Made by a program: the position numbers and the translations under genes
The notes under the pieces: generated by a model
Told to the model about the DNA's origin: nothing
Databases searched by the model: none
The model's input: the letters and a program-made list of their open reading frames with translations, nothing else
Shown here: positions 6,655-15,715 of the stretch, one piece after another
Position numbering within the stretch: the first letter of the stretch is position 1
Layout of the letters: the number at the start of each line of letters is the position of its first letter
Assembly (NCBI GenBank): GCA_002409285.1
Contig: DHUT01000060.1
Coordinates: 1 to 49,147 of the forward strand
Reading direction: 5' to 3'
DNA length: 49,147 bases
Source: Firmicutes bacterium UBA5227
GTDB lineage: Bacteria > Bacillota > Clostridia > Tissierellales > Sedimentibacteraceae

Positions 6655-7974
6655 TTATTCGCCTAATAAATAATCGTTCCTCAGGTTCTTTATATGGGCG
6701 TTTACTATTCGATTTTTAATATTATTATCACTTTTTATCAAAACTTTCAAGTAGTTTGTTGTATATCCTTCGAATATATTTTCTTTTTTGAGCGTTTCAA
6801 TCAGGACAGGCATATCTTTTCCAAGGAATTTATTCATGAATTCTTTTGACAGGTTATTCCCTAAATTGATAAGCTCCTTGCTTCTTAGAGATTTAACTGC
6901 TTCTTCAATCTGTTCGGGCATTTTCGCAGCCTTGGTTCCTTCTCTTACAGAATATTTAAACACATGAATTCTTGAAAATTCAATTGTTTTTACAAATTTA
7001 AGGGTTTCTTTAAATTCTTCCTCTGTTTCTCCCGGAAAGCCAACTATTATATCTGTGGTGATTCCTGCATTAGGCATATACTTTCTGATTGTTTCAACAT
7101 TTTTATTATATTCTTCTGTTGTATATTTTCTGTTCATGCGCTTTAAGACGCTGTCACTTCCGCTTTGCAGCGACAAGTGAAAATGGTCACATACCTTGTT
7201 TAGCTTAGAATATCTTTCAATAAAGTCTTCGGTAATCAGCTTAGGTTCCAGAGAACCTAATCGTATTCTTTCAATTCCATCAATATTGTTAATATCTTCA
7301 ATTAATCTGATTAATGCATCATCTTCATGGATATCTCTGCCATAGGATGAAATATGAATTCCGTTTAACACAATTTCCTTATATCCATTAGCCGCAACCT
7401 TTTTTATTTCTTCAACAATATCATTGTGATTTCTGCTTCTTATAGGACCTCTTACATACGGAATTATGCAGTAAGAGCAATATTGGCTGCATCCGTCCTG
7501 TATTTTTATGTTGGCACGGGTCTTGTCGTGAACGCTTGTTATTTTTAATTCCTCAAAACCCTCTCTGCCATAGAATTCTTCAATTTCAGGCTTAAACTCT
7601 ATGTCGTGCAGCTTTTCTTTTATGAGTTTTCCTATAGTACCTTTATTCTTTGTCCCAATAATTATATCTACATTTGTTTCTTCGTTGAGCTTTTCGCCGT
7701 TAAGCTGTACACTGCAGCCCACTGCTACAACCAGTGCTTTTGGGTTGCTTCGCTTTGCCTTATTGATAAATTGTCTGGACTTTCTTTCGCTTTCCTTTGT
7801 TACGGCACAGGTATTTATTATATATATATCACTCTTTTCTCCCTGAGGAAGCACTTCAAAGCCTTCCTGTTCCAAAAGCTCTGTCATTGCTTCTGTTTCA
7901 AACTGATTGACCTTGCATCCCAGAGTCGTAAATGATACAGTGTATTTATTATTTATCTTTGTTTCCTGGTTCAT
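6655..7974 (-). CDS. mtaB: tRNA (N6-threonylcarbamoyladenosine-37 C2) methylthiotransferase MtaB
   Basis: A radical-SAM enzyme that converts t6A37 to ms2t6A37 in ANN-decoding tRNAs, improving reading of lysine codons. 439 residues, normal length. Domains in order: an N-terminal methylthiotransferase domain opening VSFTTLGCKVNQFE (first cluster cysteine) with further cysteines in INTCAVT and VGCSVQ; the radical-SAM core with C-x3-C-x2-C in CSQYCSYC; and a C-terminal TRAM-like domain. The opening and spacing fit MtaB rather than MiaB or RimO. The ATG at 7974 has AGGAGA five to eight bases upstream. It is separated from yraN by about 60 bases. Confidence 0.95.
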   Translation of the reverse strand: MNQETKINNKYTVSFTTLGCKVNQFETEAMTELLEQEGFEVLPQGEKSDIYIINTCAVTKESERKSRQFINKAKRSNPKALVVAVGCSVQLNGEKLNEETNVDIIIGTKNKGTIGKLIKEKLHDIEFKPEIEEFYGREGFEELKITSVHDKTRANIKIQDGCSQYCSYCIIPYVRGPIRSRNHNDIVEEIKKVAANGYKEIVLNGIHISSYGRDIHEDDALIRLIEDINNIDGIERIRLGSLEPKLITEDFIERYSKLNKVCDHFHLSLQSGSDSVLKRMNRKYTTEEYNKNVETIRKYMPNAGITTDIIVGFPGETEEEFKETLKFVKTIEFSRIHVFKYSVREGTKAAKMPEQIEEAVKSLRSKELINLGNNLSKEFMNKFLGKDMPVLIETLKKENIFEGYTTNYLKVLIKSDNNIKNRIVNAHIKNLRNDYLLGE

Positions 7975-8036
7975 TAATTCTCCTATAGCTTTTAATATAC
8001 ATGAATAATATCACAAAATCTTATTATTATCAAGAC

Positions 8037-8387
8037 TTAGTTCCAGAATGCATTTTCAATATTATTAATTTCATGATTATCCGCAATAATTTCAATTACA
8101 TCAAATTGACACGGAACATCATCTGAACCCATGCACATTAAATAATATTTGGCAGCAGTAATAATTCTTTTTTGCTTGGCAACGGTCACTGCTTCCCGGG
8201 GATAGCCGTGACCGGTATTTTTTCGACCCTTAACTTCAATAAAGTGAAGTCTTGATTCTTTTGATGCAATAATATCTATTTCGCCAAATCTGCATGAGAA
8301 GTTTTCTTCTACTATTTCATAGCCATTATCCAATAAATATTTTTTTGCAATTTTTTCATATTCAAAGCCTTTATTTTTATCGTACAT
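8037..8387 (-). CDS. yraN: YraN family (UPF0102) endonuclease-like protein
   Basis: 116 residues with the restriction-endonuclease-like core of the YraN family: G-x-x-x-E-x-x-A in KGFEYEKIAKKYLL, then RFGEIDIIA (catalytic aspartate in EIDIIA), then FIEVKGRK (E-x-K) and a VTVAKQKRIITAAKYYL helix. Members are thought to act on DNA or Holliday-junction-like substrates, but the function is not established. The Shine-Dalgarno is weak. In many Clostridia yraN sits next to rnhB; here the nucleoside operon (8442-13999) lies between them. Confidence 0.93.
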   Translation of the reverse strand: MYDKNKGFEYEKIAKKYLLDNGYEIVEENFSCRFGEIDIIASKESRLHFIEVKGRKNTGHGYPREAVTVAKQKRIITAAKYYLMCMGSDDVPCQFDVIEIIADNHEINNIENAFWN

Positions 8388-8441
8388 AGCCTGCCAGCCC
8401 TTTGTAGTTCTTTATTTACAATAGTTTTGATTATTCCGTAT

Positions 8442-9395
8442 TTATCGGCTTCCCTTGTCGTAAGGAATTCCTTCAGCCCTTGGAGCCTGAGAGTTCCTTG
8501 ATGAAAATGTCAGTACTATTAATGTAGCTATATACGGAATCATTTTATATACTTCATTTGAAATCGGAAGGTCCTTAAGAAACGGTATTCCGGAATAAGC
8601 CGAGGCAAAAGTCTTCATTATTCCAAAGAAAAATGCGGCAAAAAATATTTTGTTTGTCCTCCATTGACCAAAAATCAGGACTGCCAGTGCCAAGAAGCCG
8701 TATCCCGCAACACCTGCATTAAAATTTGTGCTTGTGGGAACTACAAAGGTGAGTCCTCCAATTCCTCCAAGCACTCCGGATATAAATACTCCTGCATACC
8801 TTATGCGGTATACATTGATACCGACTGAATCCGCTGCCTGAGGATGCTCACCGCAGGCACGGAGCCTGAGCCCGAAGCGTGTGTGATTTATTACAATCCA
8901 AGATAAAAGTGCAATTCCCAGCCCAATATAAGTTGTTATATAACAATTCCTGAAAAGTATAGGTCCAATCACCGGTATATCCCCCAGAAACGGTACCTTG
9001 TTTATATAAAAAGTATCAGAAAACTGTATCTGCTGAACACCTTGAACCATCCTTGCAATATAAATTGCAAAAGCAGGCGCAAACATGTTCAGTGCCGTAC
9101 CACTTATGGTTTGATCTGCATTAAGTTTAATAGATGCAAATGCATGGAAAAGCGAAAATATACCTCCAGCAAGTCCGGATATTAAAACAGCTAACAACAG
9201 CAGGCTCTGCCCACTCATAGTATCCTGAAAAACATTAATAAAAGAAATTCCGGCAAATGCCCCAACTATCATTATTCCCTCTAATGCAATATTAATTATA
9301 CCGCTGCGTTCAGAAAACATTCCTCCCAGGGCAACTATTAATAGAGGAATAGCAAAATACATAGTTTGCTGTGCTATAAAATATACAGTATCCAT
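8442..9395 (-). CDS. nupQ: Nucleoside ABC transporter permease (NupQ/YufQ type)
   Basis: 317 residues with about eight membrane segments, of the branched-chain permease-like superfamily used by BMP-dependent nucleoside importers. Diagnostic stretches include GGMFSERSGIINIALEGIM near the N-terminus, the RACGEHPQAADSVGI cytoplasmic coupling loop that contacts the ATPase, and GGLTFVV with GFLALAVLIFGQW near the end. It would form the membrane channel with the upstream permease. The ATG at 9395 directly follows the stop of that gene and has GGGGG upstream. It is the last gene of the operon. Confidence 0.9.
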   Translation of the reverse strand: MDTVYFIAQQTMYFAIPLLIVALGGMFSERSGIINIALEGIMIVGAFAGISFINVFQDTMSGQSLLLLAVLISGLAGGIFSLFHAFASIKLNADQTISGTALNMFAPAFAIYIARMVQGVQQIQFSDTFYINKVPFLGDIPVIGPILFRNCYITTYIGLGIALLSWIVINHTRFGLRLRACGEHPQAADSVGINVYRIRYAGVFISGVLGGIGGLTFVVPTSTNFNAGVAGYGFLALAVLIFGQWRTNKIFFAAFFFGIMKTFASAYSGIPFLKDLPISNEVYKMIPYIATLIVLTFSSRNSQAPRAEGIPYDKGSR

Positions 9396-10517
9396 TTATG
9401 ATTCCCCCTTATTGCCGGTTTCCCCAGGATCTCTTCCCTGAAGCCTCCCGGCTAAAAATTTATTTATCAATTGTTTAAACAGTAGTGAAAATGCGCCGCA
9501 GTAAATTATAACCGCAATAATCATGTCTATTACTTCAGGCACAAAGTTATATAGCTGAATATTGAATCCCCCTACCGTAAGATGAGCTATAAACAATCCC
9601 GAAAATAATATTCCGATTGGATGAGACATTCCTAAAAGTGCAACCGAAATACCACTAAAGCCTTCCGGAGACAATATATCCAGCACCTGAAGATGCTTGC
9701 CTGAACCGGAAAGATATAAAAGTCCTCCTCCAAGACCAGATAGCGCACCGGCAATAACCATTGACAAAATTATGCTCTTTTTTTCATTTATGCCGGCATA
9801 CCTGCTGGCATCCTTATTGCTTCCGCATGCTTTAAGCTCATATCCGAAAGTTGTTTTCTGCAGTATTATATATACTATAACAACCGCAAACAGAGCTATA
9901 ATAATACCTATGTTCAGGTTTCCGGTATTAAATAACTTGTCAAGACCTGCCTTTGGAAGTATTGCACTTTGTGCCACAGGTTTTGACTGGTTCTTAAGAG
10001 CATCATATACTGTTTTTACTATTGTCATGTTTACCAGGTACATACCTATATAATTCATCATTATTGAAGTTATTACTTCATTCACATTGAAAAAAGCTTT
10101 TAATATTCCGGGACCGGCTCCCCATATGGCTCCTGCAATCATTGCTCCAAGAAGTGCAATCAGCCAGTGAATCCCTGGAGGGATAAATGTCCATTTTATT
10201 CCGATATAAATTGCAGCAAATGCCCCACAGGTAAATTGTCCTGAAGCACCTATGTTAAAAAGCCCGGTTTTAAACGCAAACCCTACGGATAATCCGGTCA
10301 TAATGATGGGAGTAGCAAAGTATATAACCTGCCCGATTCCTCTGGCACCTTCTGTAAATCCGCCTGCCAGAATAGTTAAAAATGCAGGCCATGCTTCCCT
10401 TGAATTGCTTATAAACAGAATAATAAGTCCGAAGATTAACCCTGCAACTATTGCCATCAATGATGCAAGAACACTGCTAATGTTCTTTTGTTCAGACAAT
10501 TTACTCTTTTTTCTCAT
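9396..10517 (-). CDS. nupP: Nucleoside ABC transporter permease (NupP/YufP type)
   Basis: 373 residues, about nine membrane segments. The pattern FATPIIMTGLSVGFAFKTGLFNIGASGQF is characteristic of the first permease of BMP-type nucleoside importers, and ELKACGSNKDASRYAGI is the coupling loop. It pairs with the downstream permease to form the channel. It begins inside the ATPase gene (17-base overlap) with GAGAGG eight bases before the ATG, which indicates coupled translation. Confidence 0.9.
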   Translation of the reverse strand: MRKKSKLSEQKNISSVLASLMAIVAGLIFGLIILFISNSREAWPAFLTILAGGFTEGARGIGQVIYFATPIIMTGLSVGFAFKTGLFNIGASGQFTCGAFAAIYIGIKWTFIPPGIHWLIALLGAMIAGAIWGAGPGILKAFFNVNEVITSIMMNYIGMYLVNMTIVKTVYDALKNQSKPVAQSAILPKAGLDKLFNTGNLNIGIIIALFAVVIVYIILQKTTFGYELKACGSNKDASRYAGINEKKSIILSMVIAGALSGLGGGLLYLSGSGKHLQVLDILSPEGFSGISVALLGMSHPIGILFSGLFIAHLTVGGFNIQLYNFVPEVIDMIIAVIIYCGAFSLLFKQLINKFLAGRLQGRDPGETGNKGES

Positions 10518-12039
10518 AGCTTGTACCTCTCTTTGAGCCGGCCATATAAAGACCTAATTCATTTACTGTAACTTCCTTCGGATTCAAATCTCCCACAATT
10601 TCGCCTTCATAAATTACTAATATTCTGTCACTTATATTCATAACTTCATCCAGCTCCAATGAGATTAAAAGAACAGCTTTACCCTGGTCTCTTTGTGCTA
10701 TAAGCTGCTTGTGAATGTATTCAGTAGCTCCCACATCCAGCCCTCTTGTCGGTTGAACTGCAACGACTATTTCATGACTTCTGTCGAGCTCCCGGGCAAT
10801 TATCAGCTTTTGTTGGTTTCCGCCCGACATATTTCTGACTATGGATTCCTCATCTCTCGGACTTCTTATGTCATATTGTTTTATAAGTTTTCCTGCATAC
10901 TTACTTACAGCATTAAACCTGATGAATCCATGATCCTGAAATTCCGGCTGATAATATGTCTGAAGTACGGCATTCTGCTTCAGGTCAAAATCTAAGATTA
11001 ATCCGTGTTTATGCCTGTCTTCAGGTATATGTGCCATTCCTTCAACACATTTTTTTCTTATGGATTCCTTTGTAACATCCTTGCCATTTAAAAAAATGCT
11101 TCCTTCGTTAATAGGAATGAGACCGGTAATTCCATAGATTAGCTCTGATTGTCCATTTCCGTCAATTCCTGCGATGCAAACTATTTCACCCTTTCTTACT
11201 TTAAAGGATACATCATTTACTACATTTTTCCCGGAATTTTTTGATTTGACAGTAAGATTTTTAACTTCAAGTATGGTATCACCCTTTTCAACATCTTTCA
11301 TTTCCAAATTAAAATTAATTTTACGTCCAACCATCATTTCTGACATCTGCTCTTTTGTCGTATTGCTTACATCTACAGTTCCTATACAATTACCCTTGCG
11401 CAATATTGTACAGCGGTCAGCCACTTCTTTTATTTCATTTAACTTGTGTGAAATGAAAATAATTGATTTTCCTTCACTGACCAGCTCCTTCATTATTTTC
11501 ATTAATTCTTTAATTTCTTGTGGCGTCAGCACTGCAGTAGGCTCGTCAAAAATTAATATGTCGCTGTCCAGATACAGCATCTTAAGTATTTCTACTCTTT
11601 GCTGCATTCCAACCGTAATATCCGAGATATATGCATCGGGATCAATTCTTAATTTATAGCGTTCGCTAAGTTCCATAACTTTTTTTCTTGCCGCATCTTT
11701 TTTCAACAAACCCATTTTGACGGTTTCTCTGCCCAATATAATGCTTTCCAGTACTGTAAAATTATGAACTAATTTAAAATGCTGATGAACCATACCAATA
11801 TTAAGATTATTAGCATCATTAGGGTTGTTGATTTGTACCTGTCTGCCATTAACTTGGATTTCACCCTTTTCCGCCTGATATAAGCCAAATAAAACACTCA
11901 TTAAAGTAGATTTACCGGCTCCGTTTTCTCCAAGAAGAGCATGTATCTCTCCTTTTTTCACTTTAAGAGTTACATCGTCAAGCGCTTTAAAGTTACCAAA
12001 AATTTTGGTAATGTGGTTCATTTCAATTATGTACTCCAT
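10501..12039 (-). CDS. nupO: Nucleoside ABC transporter ATP-binding protein (NupO/YufO type)
   Basis: 512 residues with two fused ABC domains, as in sugar and nucleoside importers. First domain: Walker A GENGAGKST at about 38-46, a TVGMQQR signature, and Walker B DILIFDEPTAVLTP. Second domain: a degenerate Walker A (GIDGNGQSE, where the lysine is replaced), signature NMSGGNQQK and a late Walker B region with QPTRGLDVG. The second site is therefore probably weak or non-hydrolytic, which is usual in this family. The ATG at 12039 has AAGGTGG six bases upstream. An 82-base gap with a strong stem-loop separates it from the lipoprotein gene. Confidence 0.92.
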   Translation of the reverse strand: MEYIIEMNHITKIFGNFKALDDVTLKVKKGEIHALLGENGAGKSTLMSVLFGLYQAEKGEIQVNGRQVQINNPNDANNLNIGMVHQHFKLVHNFTVLESIILGRETVKMGLLKKDAARKKVMELSERYKLRIDPDAYISDITVGMQQRVEILKMLYLDSDILIFDEPTAVLTPQEIKELMKIMKELVSEGKSIIFISHKLNEIKEVADRCTILRKGNCIGTVDVSNTTKEQMSEMMVGRKINFNLEMKDVEKGDTILEVKNLTVKSKNSGKNVVNDVSFKVRKGEIVCIAGIDGNGQSELIYGITGLIPINEGSIFLNGKDVTKESIRKKCVEGMAHIPEDRHKHGLILDFDLKQNAVLQTYYQPEFQDHGFIRFNAVSKYAGKLIKQYDIRSPRDEESIVRNMSGGNQQKLIIARELDRSHEIVVAVQPTRGLDVGATEYIHKQLIAQRDQGKAVLLISLELDEVMNISDRILVIYEGEIVGDLNPKEVTVNELGLYMAGSKRGTSYEKKE

Positions 12040-12064
12040 AACATACCACCTTGATAAATTTACG

Positions 12065-12108
12065 AATAAGGTTGCTTACAAGGCCTAAGCCCCAAAAGCA
12101 ACCTTATT
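12065..12108. repeat. Intercistronic stem-loop between BMP gene and ABC ATPase gene
   Basis: AATAAGGTTGCTT (12065-12077) pairs perfectly over 13 bases with AAGCAACCTTATT (12096-12108). The 18-base loop can form a further GGC/GCC stem. On the transcribed minus strand no T-run follows, so it is not a full terminator. It would partly stop readthrough or protect the upstream message, giving more binding lipoprotein than transporter. Confidence 0.7.
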
Positions 12109-12121
12109 ATAATATTTTTTA

Positions 12122-13300
12122 TTATTTAATTACTTCTACATTTACCTTTTCAACAGGTATATCGGCTGCTGTAGCTTCTTCAGCCGGTTTTTCGGTTTCT
12201 TTAACAAACTTTTCCTTAACCATTGCATCATTTAAAATTTCAATGTCTTTTGAAACTATTTTTCCATAGATAGTATCATAGTCAGCTTGTGTGAATTTTT
12301 CAAATCTTGAGGTTGACATTGGCAGTTCAACTCCCTCATGAGATGCATCAAGTGAAACTGATTTTCCGCCTGGGAAATTTCCTGCATAATAATCTGCCAG
12401 TGCATCATAAACAGATTTTGAAAGATTTTTCATAGCTGATGTAATTACAGTAGCTGATTCTTCTGACTGATCCACATCAACTCCTATAGATTTTGCTCCT
12501 GCTGTTTCTGCAGCTTTCATAACTGAATTTCCAACAGCTCCGCCACAGCCGAATATAACTTCTGTGCCCTCATTGTACCAAGCGGAAGCTTTTGCCTGAT
12601 TTTCAGGAGAAGCATCAAAGTTTCCTACATAAGTGTACTTAATTTGAATGTCATCGGATAATCCCATCTCTTTAGCTGCATAATCAGCACCCTGCACAAA
12701 GCCATAGCCAAAACGTTCAACCGGAGGAACGGCTATACCGCCCATGAATCCCAGTTTCGTGTATCCTTCTTTTACTATGCTGTAGCCTGCAAGAAATCCC
12801 GCCTGCTCTTCAGCATAAAATATAGAATAGGTATTAGGTGCTATGTCAATGTTATTGTCTCCCGCATGTGGTGCCCCGTCAAGGATAACAAAGTTAACTT
12901 CAGGATATTTTGTCTGAACTGTATAAATCGGAACTTCAAATAAAAATCCCGGGCATACAACTACTTTAGCTCCACCCTTTACAGCAAGATCAATTGAATT
13001 GATATAGGCAGAATCTGATTTTTCTGCGGGTTTATAATATTTGTATGTAATATTATTTTCTTTAGCATAAGCTTCAACGCCTTCCCATGCACCTTGATTA
13101 AAAGACTTGTCATCAATTGTTCCGACATCAGTGATAAGAGCCAGTTCATAAGTATCACTTTTGCCTGATGTGTCGGCAGGTGTTTCCGAACCAGGTGTTT
13201 CTGTATCAGTTCCCGGTTTCTGGTTATTGGAACATGCCGAAAATGCAAAAACCATTATCAGTGCAAGTGCCATAACCGCTACTTTTCTCCATGATTTCAT
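12122..13300 (-). CDS. BMP family nucleoside-binding lipoprotein
   Basis: 392 residues. A lipoprotein signal peptide (KKW-type basic start, hydrophobic helix, lipobox FSAC with C23) is followed by a threonine/proline-rich linker to about residue 48. Then comes the basic membrane protein (BMP/PnrA/Med) fold: ALITDVGTIDDKSFNQGAWEG, a hallmark of the family, later VNFVILDG, GFMGGIAVPPVERFGYGFVQGA and IGVDVDQ. Such proteins capture nucleosides outside the membrane and deliver them to the NupOPQ-type ABC importer encoded next. The ATG at 13300 has GGAGG ten bases upstream. The C-terminal tail of about 40 residues is rich in glutamate and alanine. Confidence 0.95.
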   Translation of the reverse strand: MKSWRKVAVMALALIMVFAFSACSNNQKPGTDTETPGSETPADTSGKSDTYELALITDVGTIDDKSFNQGAWEGVEAYAKENNITYKYYKPAEKSDSAYINSIDLAVKGGAKVVVCPGFLFEVPIYTVQTKYPEVNFVILDGAPHAGDNNIDIAPNTYSIFYAEEQAGFLAGYSIVKEGYTKLGFMGGIAVPPVERFGYGFVQGADYAAKEMGLSDDIQIKYTYVGNFDASPENQAKASAWYNEGTEVIFGCGGAVGNSVMKAAETAGAKSIGVDVDQSEESATVITSAMKNLSKSVYDALADYYAGNFPGGKSVSLDASHEGVELPMSTSRFEKFTQADYDTIYGKIVSKDIEILNDAMVKEKFVKETEKPAEEATAADIPVEKVNVEVIK

Positions 13301-13339
13301 AATGTATCTTCCTCCAAAATTTTTATTTTAATATATAAA

Positions 13340-13999
13340 TTACCGCTTATCAGCGTCATTTATCATTTTAACAGCTGAGCTGGTTCCGATTCTAAAACAT
13401 CCTTCGTTAATAAAGGCTTCCATTTCTCCTATTGTTTTTATACCACCGGAAGCTTTTATTTTAACATTTGCTCCGATATGCTGCTTAAATAGTCTGACAT
13501 CCTCAATTGTTGCACCGCCTGTTCCAAATCCTGTTGAAGTCTTGATATAATCCGCACCCGCATCAGTAACCACACGGCACATTTCTATCTTTTCTTCTTC
13601 TGATAAATAGCATGTTTCAACAATAACCTTTAGTATCTTACTTCCTGTAATTTTCCTGATGGAAGCTATTTCTTCCTCCACCTTTTTATACTCCTTATTT
13701 TTAACATCTGAAATATTAACTACCATATCAATTTCACTTGCACCGTCCTTAATTGCCTGCTCACATTCTGTCAATTTTGCCTGTGTCACAGAATATCCCA
13801 ACGGAAAGCCAATAACGGTACAAATATTTACTTTATTTCCATAAGTGTCATGAACCTTTTTTACATAACAAGGCGGAATACAAACAGATGCCGTCTTATA
13901 TTCAATAGATTCATTACATAAAATCTTTATGTCCTCCCATGTTGCAAAAGGCTTAAGCAAAGTATGATCCACAAATTTTAAAATTTCAAGACTATCCAT
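13340..13999 (-). CDS. deoC: Deoxyribose-phosphate aldolase
   Basis: DeoC splits 2-deoxyribose 5-phosphate into glyceraldehyde 3-phosphate and acetaldehyde, feeding deoxynucleoside carbon into glycolysis. About 219 residues, normal. Motifs: VDHTLLKP at the start, EIDMVVNI, the lysine of DYIKTSTGFG that forms the Schiff base, and VKIKASGGIKT. The start is the ATG at 13999 with AAGGAG five bases upstream. The frame extends to 14062, but the promoter lies inside that extension. It heads the operon with the BMP lipoprotein 39 bases downstream, which points to uptake and breakdown of nucleosides. Confidence 0.96.
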   Translation of the reverse strand: MDSLEILKFVDHTLLKPFATWEDIKILCNESIEYKTASVCIPPCYVKKVHDTYGNKVNICTVIGFPLGYSVTQAKLTECEQAIKDGASEIDMVVNISDVKNKEYKKVEEEIASIRKITGSKILKVIVETCYLSEEEKIEMCRVVTDAGADYIKTSTGFGTGGATIEDVRLFKQHIGANVKIKASGGIKTIGEMEAFINEGCFRIGTSSAVKMINDADKR

Positions 14000-14033
14000 A
14001 TATACTCCTTTTCCTGTATCCCTTATATTTATA

Positions 14034-14088
14034 AGTTTAGCACAAAAAAATACATCCGTCAATTACAACTGTTTGAATTGTTTGAATT
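14034..14088 (-). promoter_or_regulatory. Promoter of deoC-nucleoside importer operon with tandem repeat upstream
   Basis: Minus strand: TTGACG (-35, 14062-14057), 17-base spacer ending TGC, TAAACT (-10, 14039-14034). Just upstream of the -35, GTTTGAATT occurs twice head-to-tail (14071-14079 and 14080-14088), a possible regulator-binding site or UP-like element. No regulator gene is present in the window. Confidence 0.7.
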
Positions 14089-14116
14089 AACTGATGTATG
14101 TCGAAAAAATCCGCTG

Positions 14117-14764
14117 TCATTCTGAAGCATAGCTGAAGAGCCTTAGCTGCTCTTGTCTGTTCATTATTTTTTTAAGAAATGTTTTTCTATGTATTTCGCA
14201 AGGTCCATATTCAAGAAGTGCATTAATATGCTCTTTCGTTCCGTAGCCTTTGTTTTTTGCAAATTTATATTCAGGATAAAGTTTATCTATTTCATCCATC
14301 TGCCTGTCTCTTGTAACCTTGGCAATAATTGATGCTGCAGCTATGCCATGACACTTTGCATCACCCTTTATAATATTAAGCTGTGGTATTTCAACATCTA
14401 ATTTTTCGGCATCTATAAGCAGGTAGTCAGGAGTTACCTTATTTCCGTCAGTGTCTCTTAGGTTTTCAACAGCCTGAATCATAGCTAACTTCGTAGCTCT
14501 TTTTATATTAATGCTGTCTACTGTTTTGCAATCCATCTCACCGATTCCCACCGCAACCGCTGTTTCTTTTATAATATCAAATAGTTTCTCTCTTTTTTTT
14601 GGCGTAAGCTGTTTTGAATCCTTAACACCCTCTATAAGAATACCCGGGGGCATAACTACGGCACATGCTACCACACTGCCTGCAAGGCAACCCCTTCCAA
14701 CTTCGTCAATGCAAGCCAGGTACTTATAACCCTTGTCCCAAAGCTCCTGTTCAATCTCAAGCAT
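14117..14764 (-). CDS. rnhB: Ribonuclease HII
   Basis: RNase HII removes single ribonucleotides and RNA primers from DNA. 215 residues. The catalytic carboxylates appear as D20 and E21 in CIDEVGRGCLAG, an aspartate in YLLIDAEKL, and a final aspartate in IIAKVTRDRQMDE. The C-terminus has NKGYGTKEHINAL and HRKTF. The ATG at 14764 has GAGGTGG five bases upstream. It lies 33 bases downstream of rbgA, the standard arrangement in Firmicutes. Confidence 0.97.
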   Translation of the reverse strand: MLEIEQELWDKGYKYLACIDEVGRGCLAGSVVACAVVMPPGILIEGVKDSKQLTPKKREKLFDIIKETAVAVGIGEMDCKTVDSINIKRATKLAMIQAVENLRDTDGNKVTPDYLLIDAEKLDVEIPQLNIIKGDAKCHGIAAASIIAKVTRDRQMDEIDKLYPEYKFAKNKGYGTKEHINALLEYGPCEIHRKTFLKKIMNRQEQLRLFSYASE

Positions 14765-14797
14765 AAAACCACCTCATCTGTCACTGATATTGTCAGC

Positions 14798-15649
14798 CTA
14801 TTGTTCCTCGGGTTTTTCCAAAGTAATTAAACCTAATTTACCGCTTCTGTAATCATTTAACAATAAGTTTGCAACCCTCAGGTAATCTATCTCTGTTCTA
14901 TTTATTATGAAGCCCTTTTTAAAGGCTATGTTATCCAATATATCTAATGGCTTTTCCCCTTTTTCTATTTGGTATTTTTCCAAAATAGCATCAGTCTTAT
15001 TTAATTCTTCCATTTTTTCAACAAATTTCAAAGCTATTTCTTCCAACACCAAGACTTCATCCTTTATTGCTCCTGTAAACGCCAGGTGCAGTGCACCTTG
15101 TTCGTCATCAAATTTCGGCCACAATATTCCCGGAGTATCCAGGAGGTCGATGTTCCCTGTCAGATGAATCCACTGTTTGCCTTTTGTTACACCGGGCATA
15201 TTTCCGGTCTTGGCACTTTTTCTTCTGGCAAGTGAATTAATAAGTGTTGATTTTCCTACATTAGGTATTCCCACAATCATTGCTTTAATTGTTTTGTTCT
15301 GTATTCCCTTTTTTCTGTATCTTTCCGTTATTTCTTTAGAAGCATCCGCAATTGCATTTTCCAGCTTTCTAAGCTCTTTGTTGTTTGTTGAATTGTACAA
15401 AACCACTGACCATCCCATGCTCCTGTAATATTCTTCCCAGACCTTATTTAAATTCGGGTCTGCAAGATCATATTTATTCAGAACTATCAGTCTTTTTTTA
15501 TCCCTGAACAGTTGGTCAAAATCGGGATTTTTGCTGGCTATGGGAATCCTTGCATCAATTACTTCAATAACAATATTGACCAGTTTTAAATTTTCCTGAA
15601 GCAGGTCTTTTGTTTTTTTCATATGTCCCGGATACCAGTTAATATTCAT
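14798..15649 (-). CDS. rbgA: Ribosome biogenesis GTPase RbgA (YlqF)
   Basis: A circularly permuted GTPase needed for a late step of 50S assembly. 283 residues. It opens MNINWYPGHMKKT, the family's N-terminal signature. The G4 motif NKYDLAD comes before G1 (GIPNVGKST at about 128-136), then TKGKQW, then G3 DTPGILWP, proving the permutation. A C-terminal RNA-binding helical domain follows. The ATG at 15649 has GAGG upstream. The L19 terminator lies just before it, so it may have its own start or depend on readthrough. Confidence 0.97.
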   Translation of the reverse strand: MNINWYPGHMKKTKDLLQENLKLVNIVIEVIDARIPIASKNPDFDQLFRDKKRLIVLNKYDLADPNLNKVWEEYYRSMGWSVVLYNSTNNKELRKLENAIADASKEITERYRKKGIQNKTIKAMIVGIPNVGKSTLINSLARRKSAKTGNMPGVTKGKQWIHLTGNIDLLDTPGILWPKFDDEQGALHLAFTGAIKDEVLVLEEIALKFVEKMEELNKTDAILEKYQIEKGEKPLDILDNIAFKKGFIINRTEIDYLRVANLLLNDYRSGKLGLITLEKPEEQ

Positions 15650-15678
15650 GTTATACCTCGAAATGTTTCCTTTTTATT

Positions 15679-15706
15679 AAAATTGAGGGACCCAGCCCTC
15701 AATTTT
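15679..15706 (-). terminator. Terminator after rplS
   Basis: AAAATTGAGGG (15679-15689) pairs with CCCTCAATTTT (15696-15706) around a six-base loop. On the minus strand the stem ends in TTTT. It lies ten bases past the rplS stop and closes the rpsP-rplS transcript, at least partly. Confidence 0.8.
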
Positions 15707-15715
15707 GTCGTTTTA

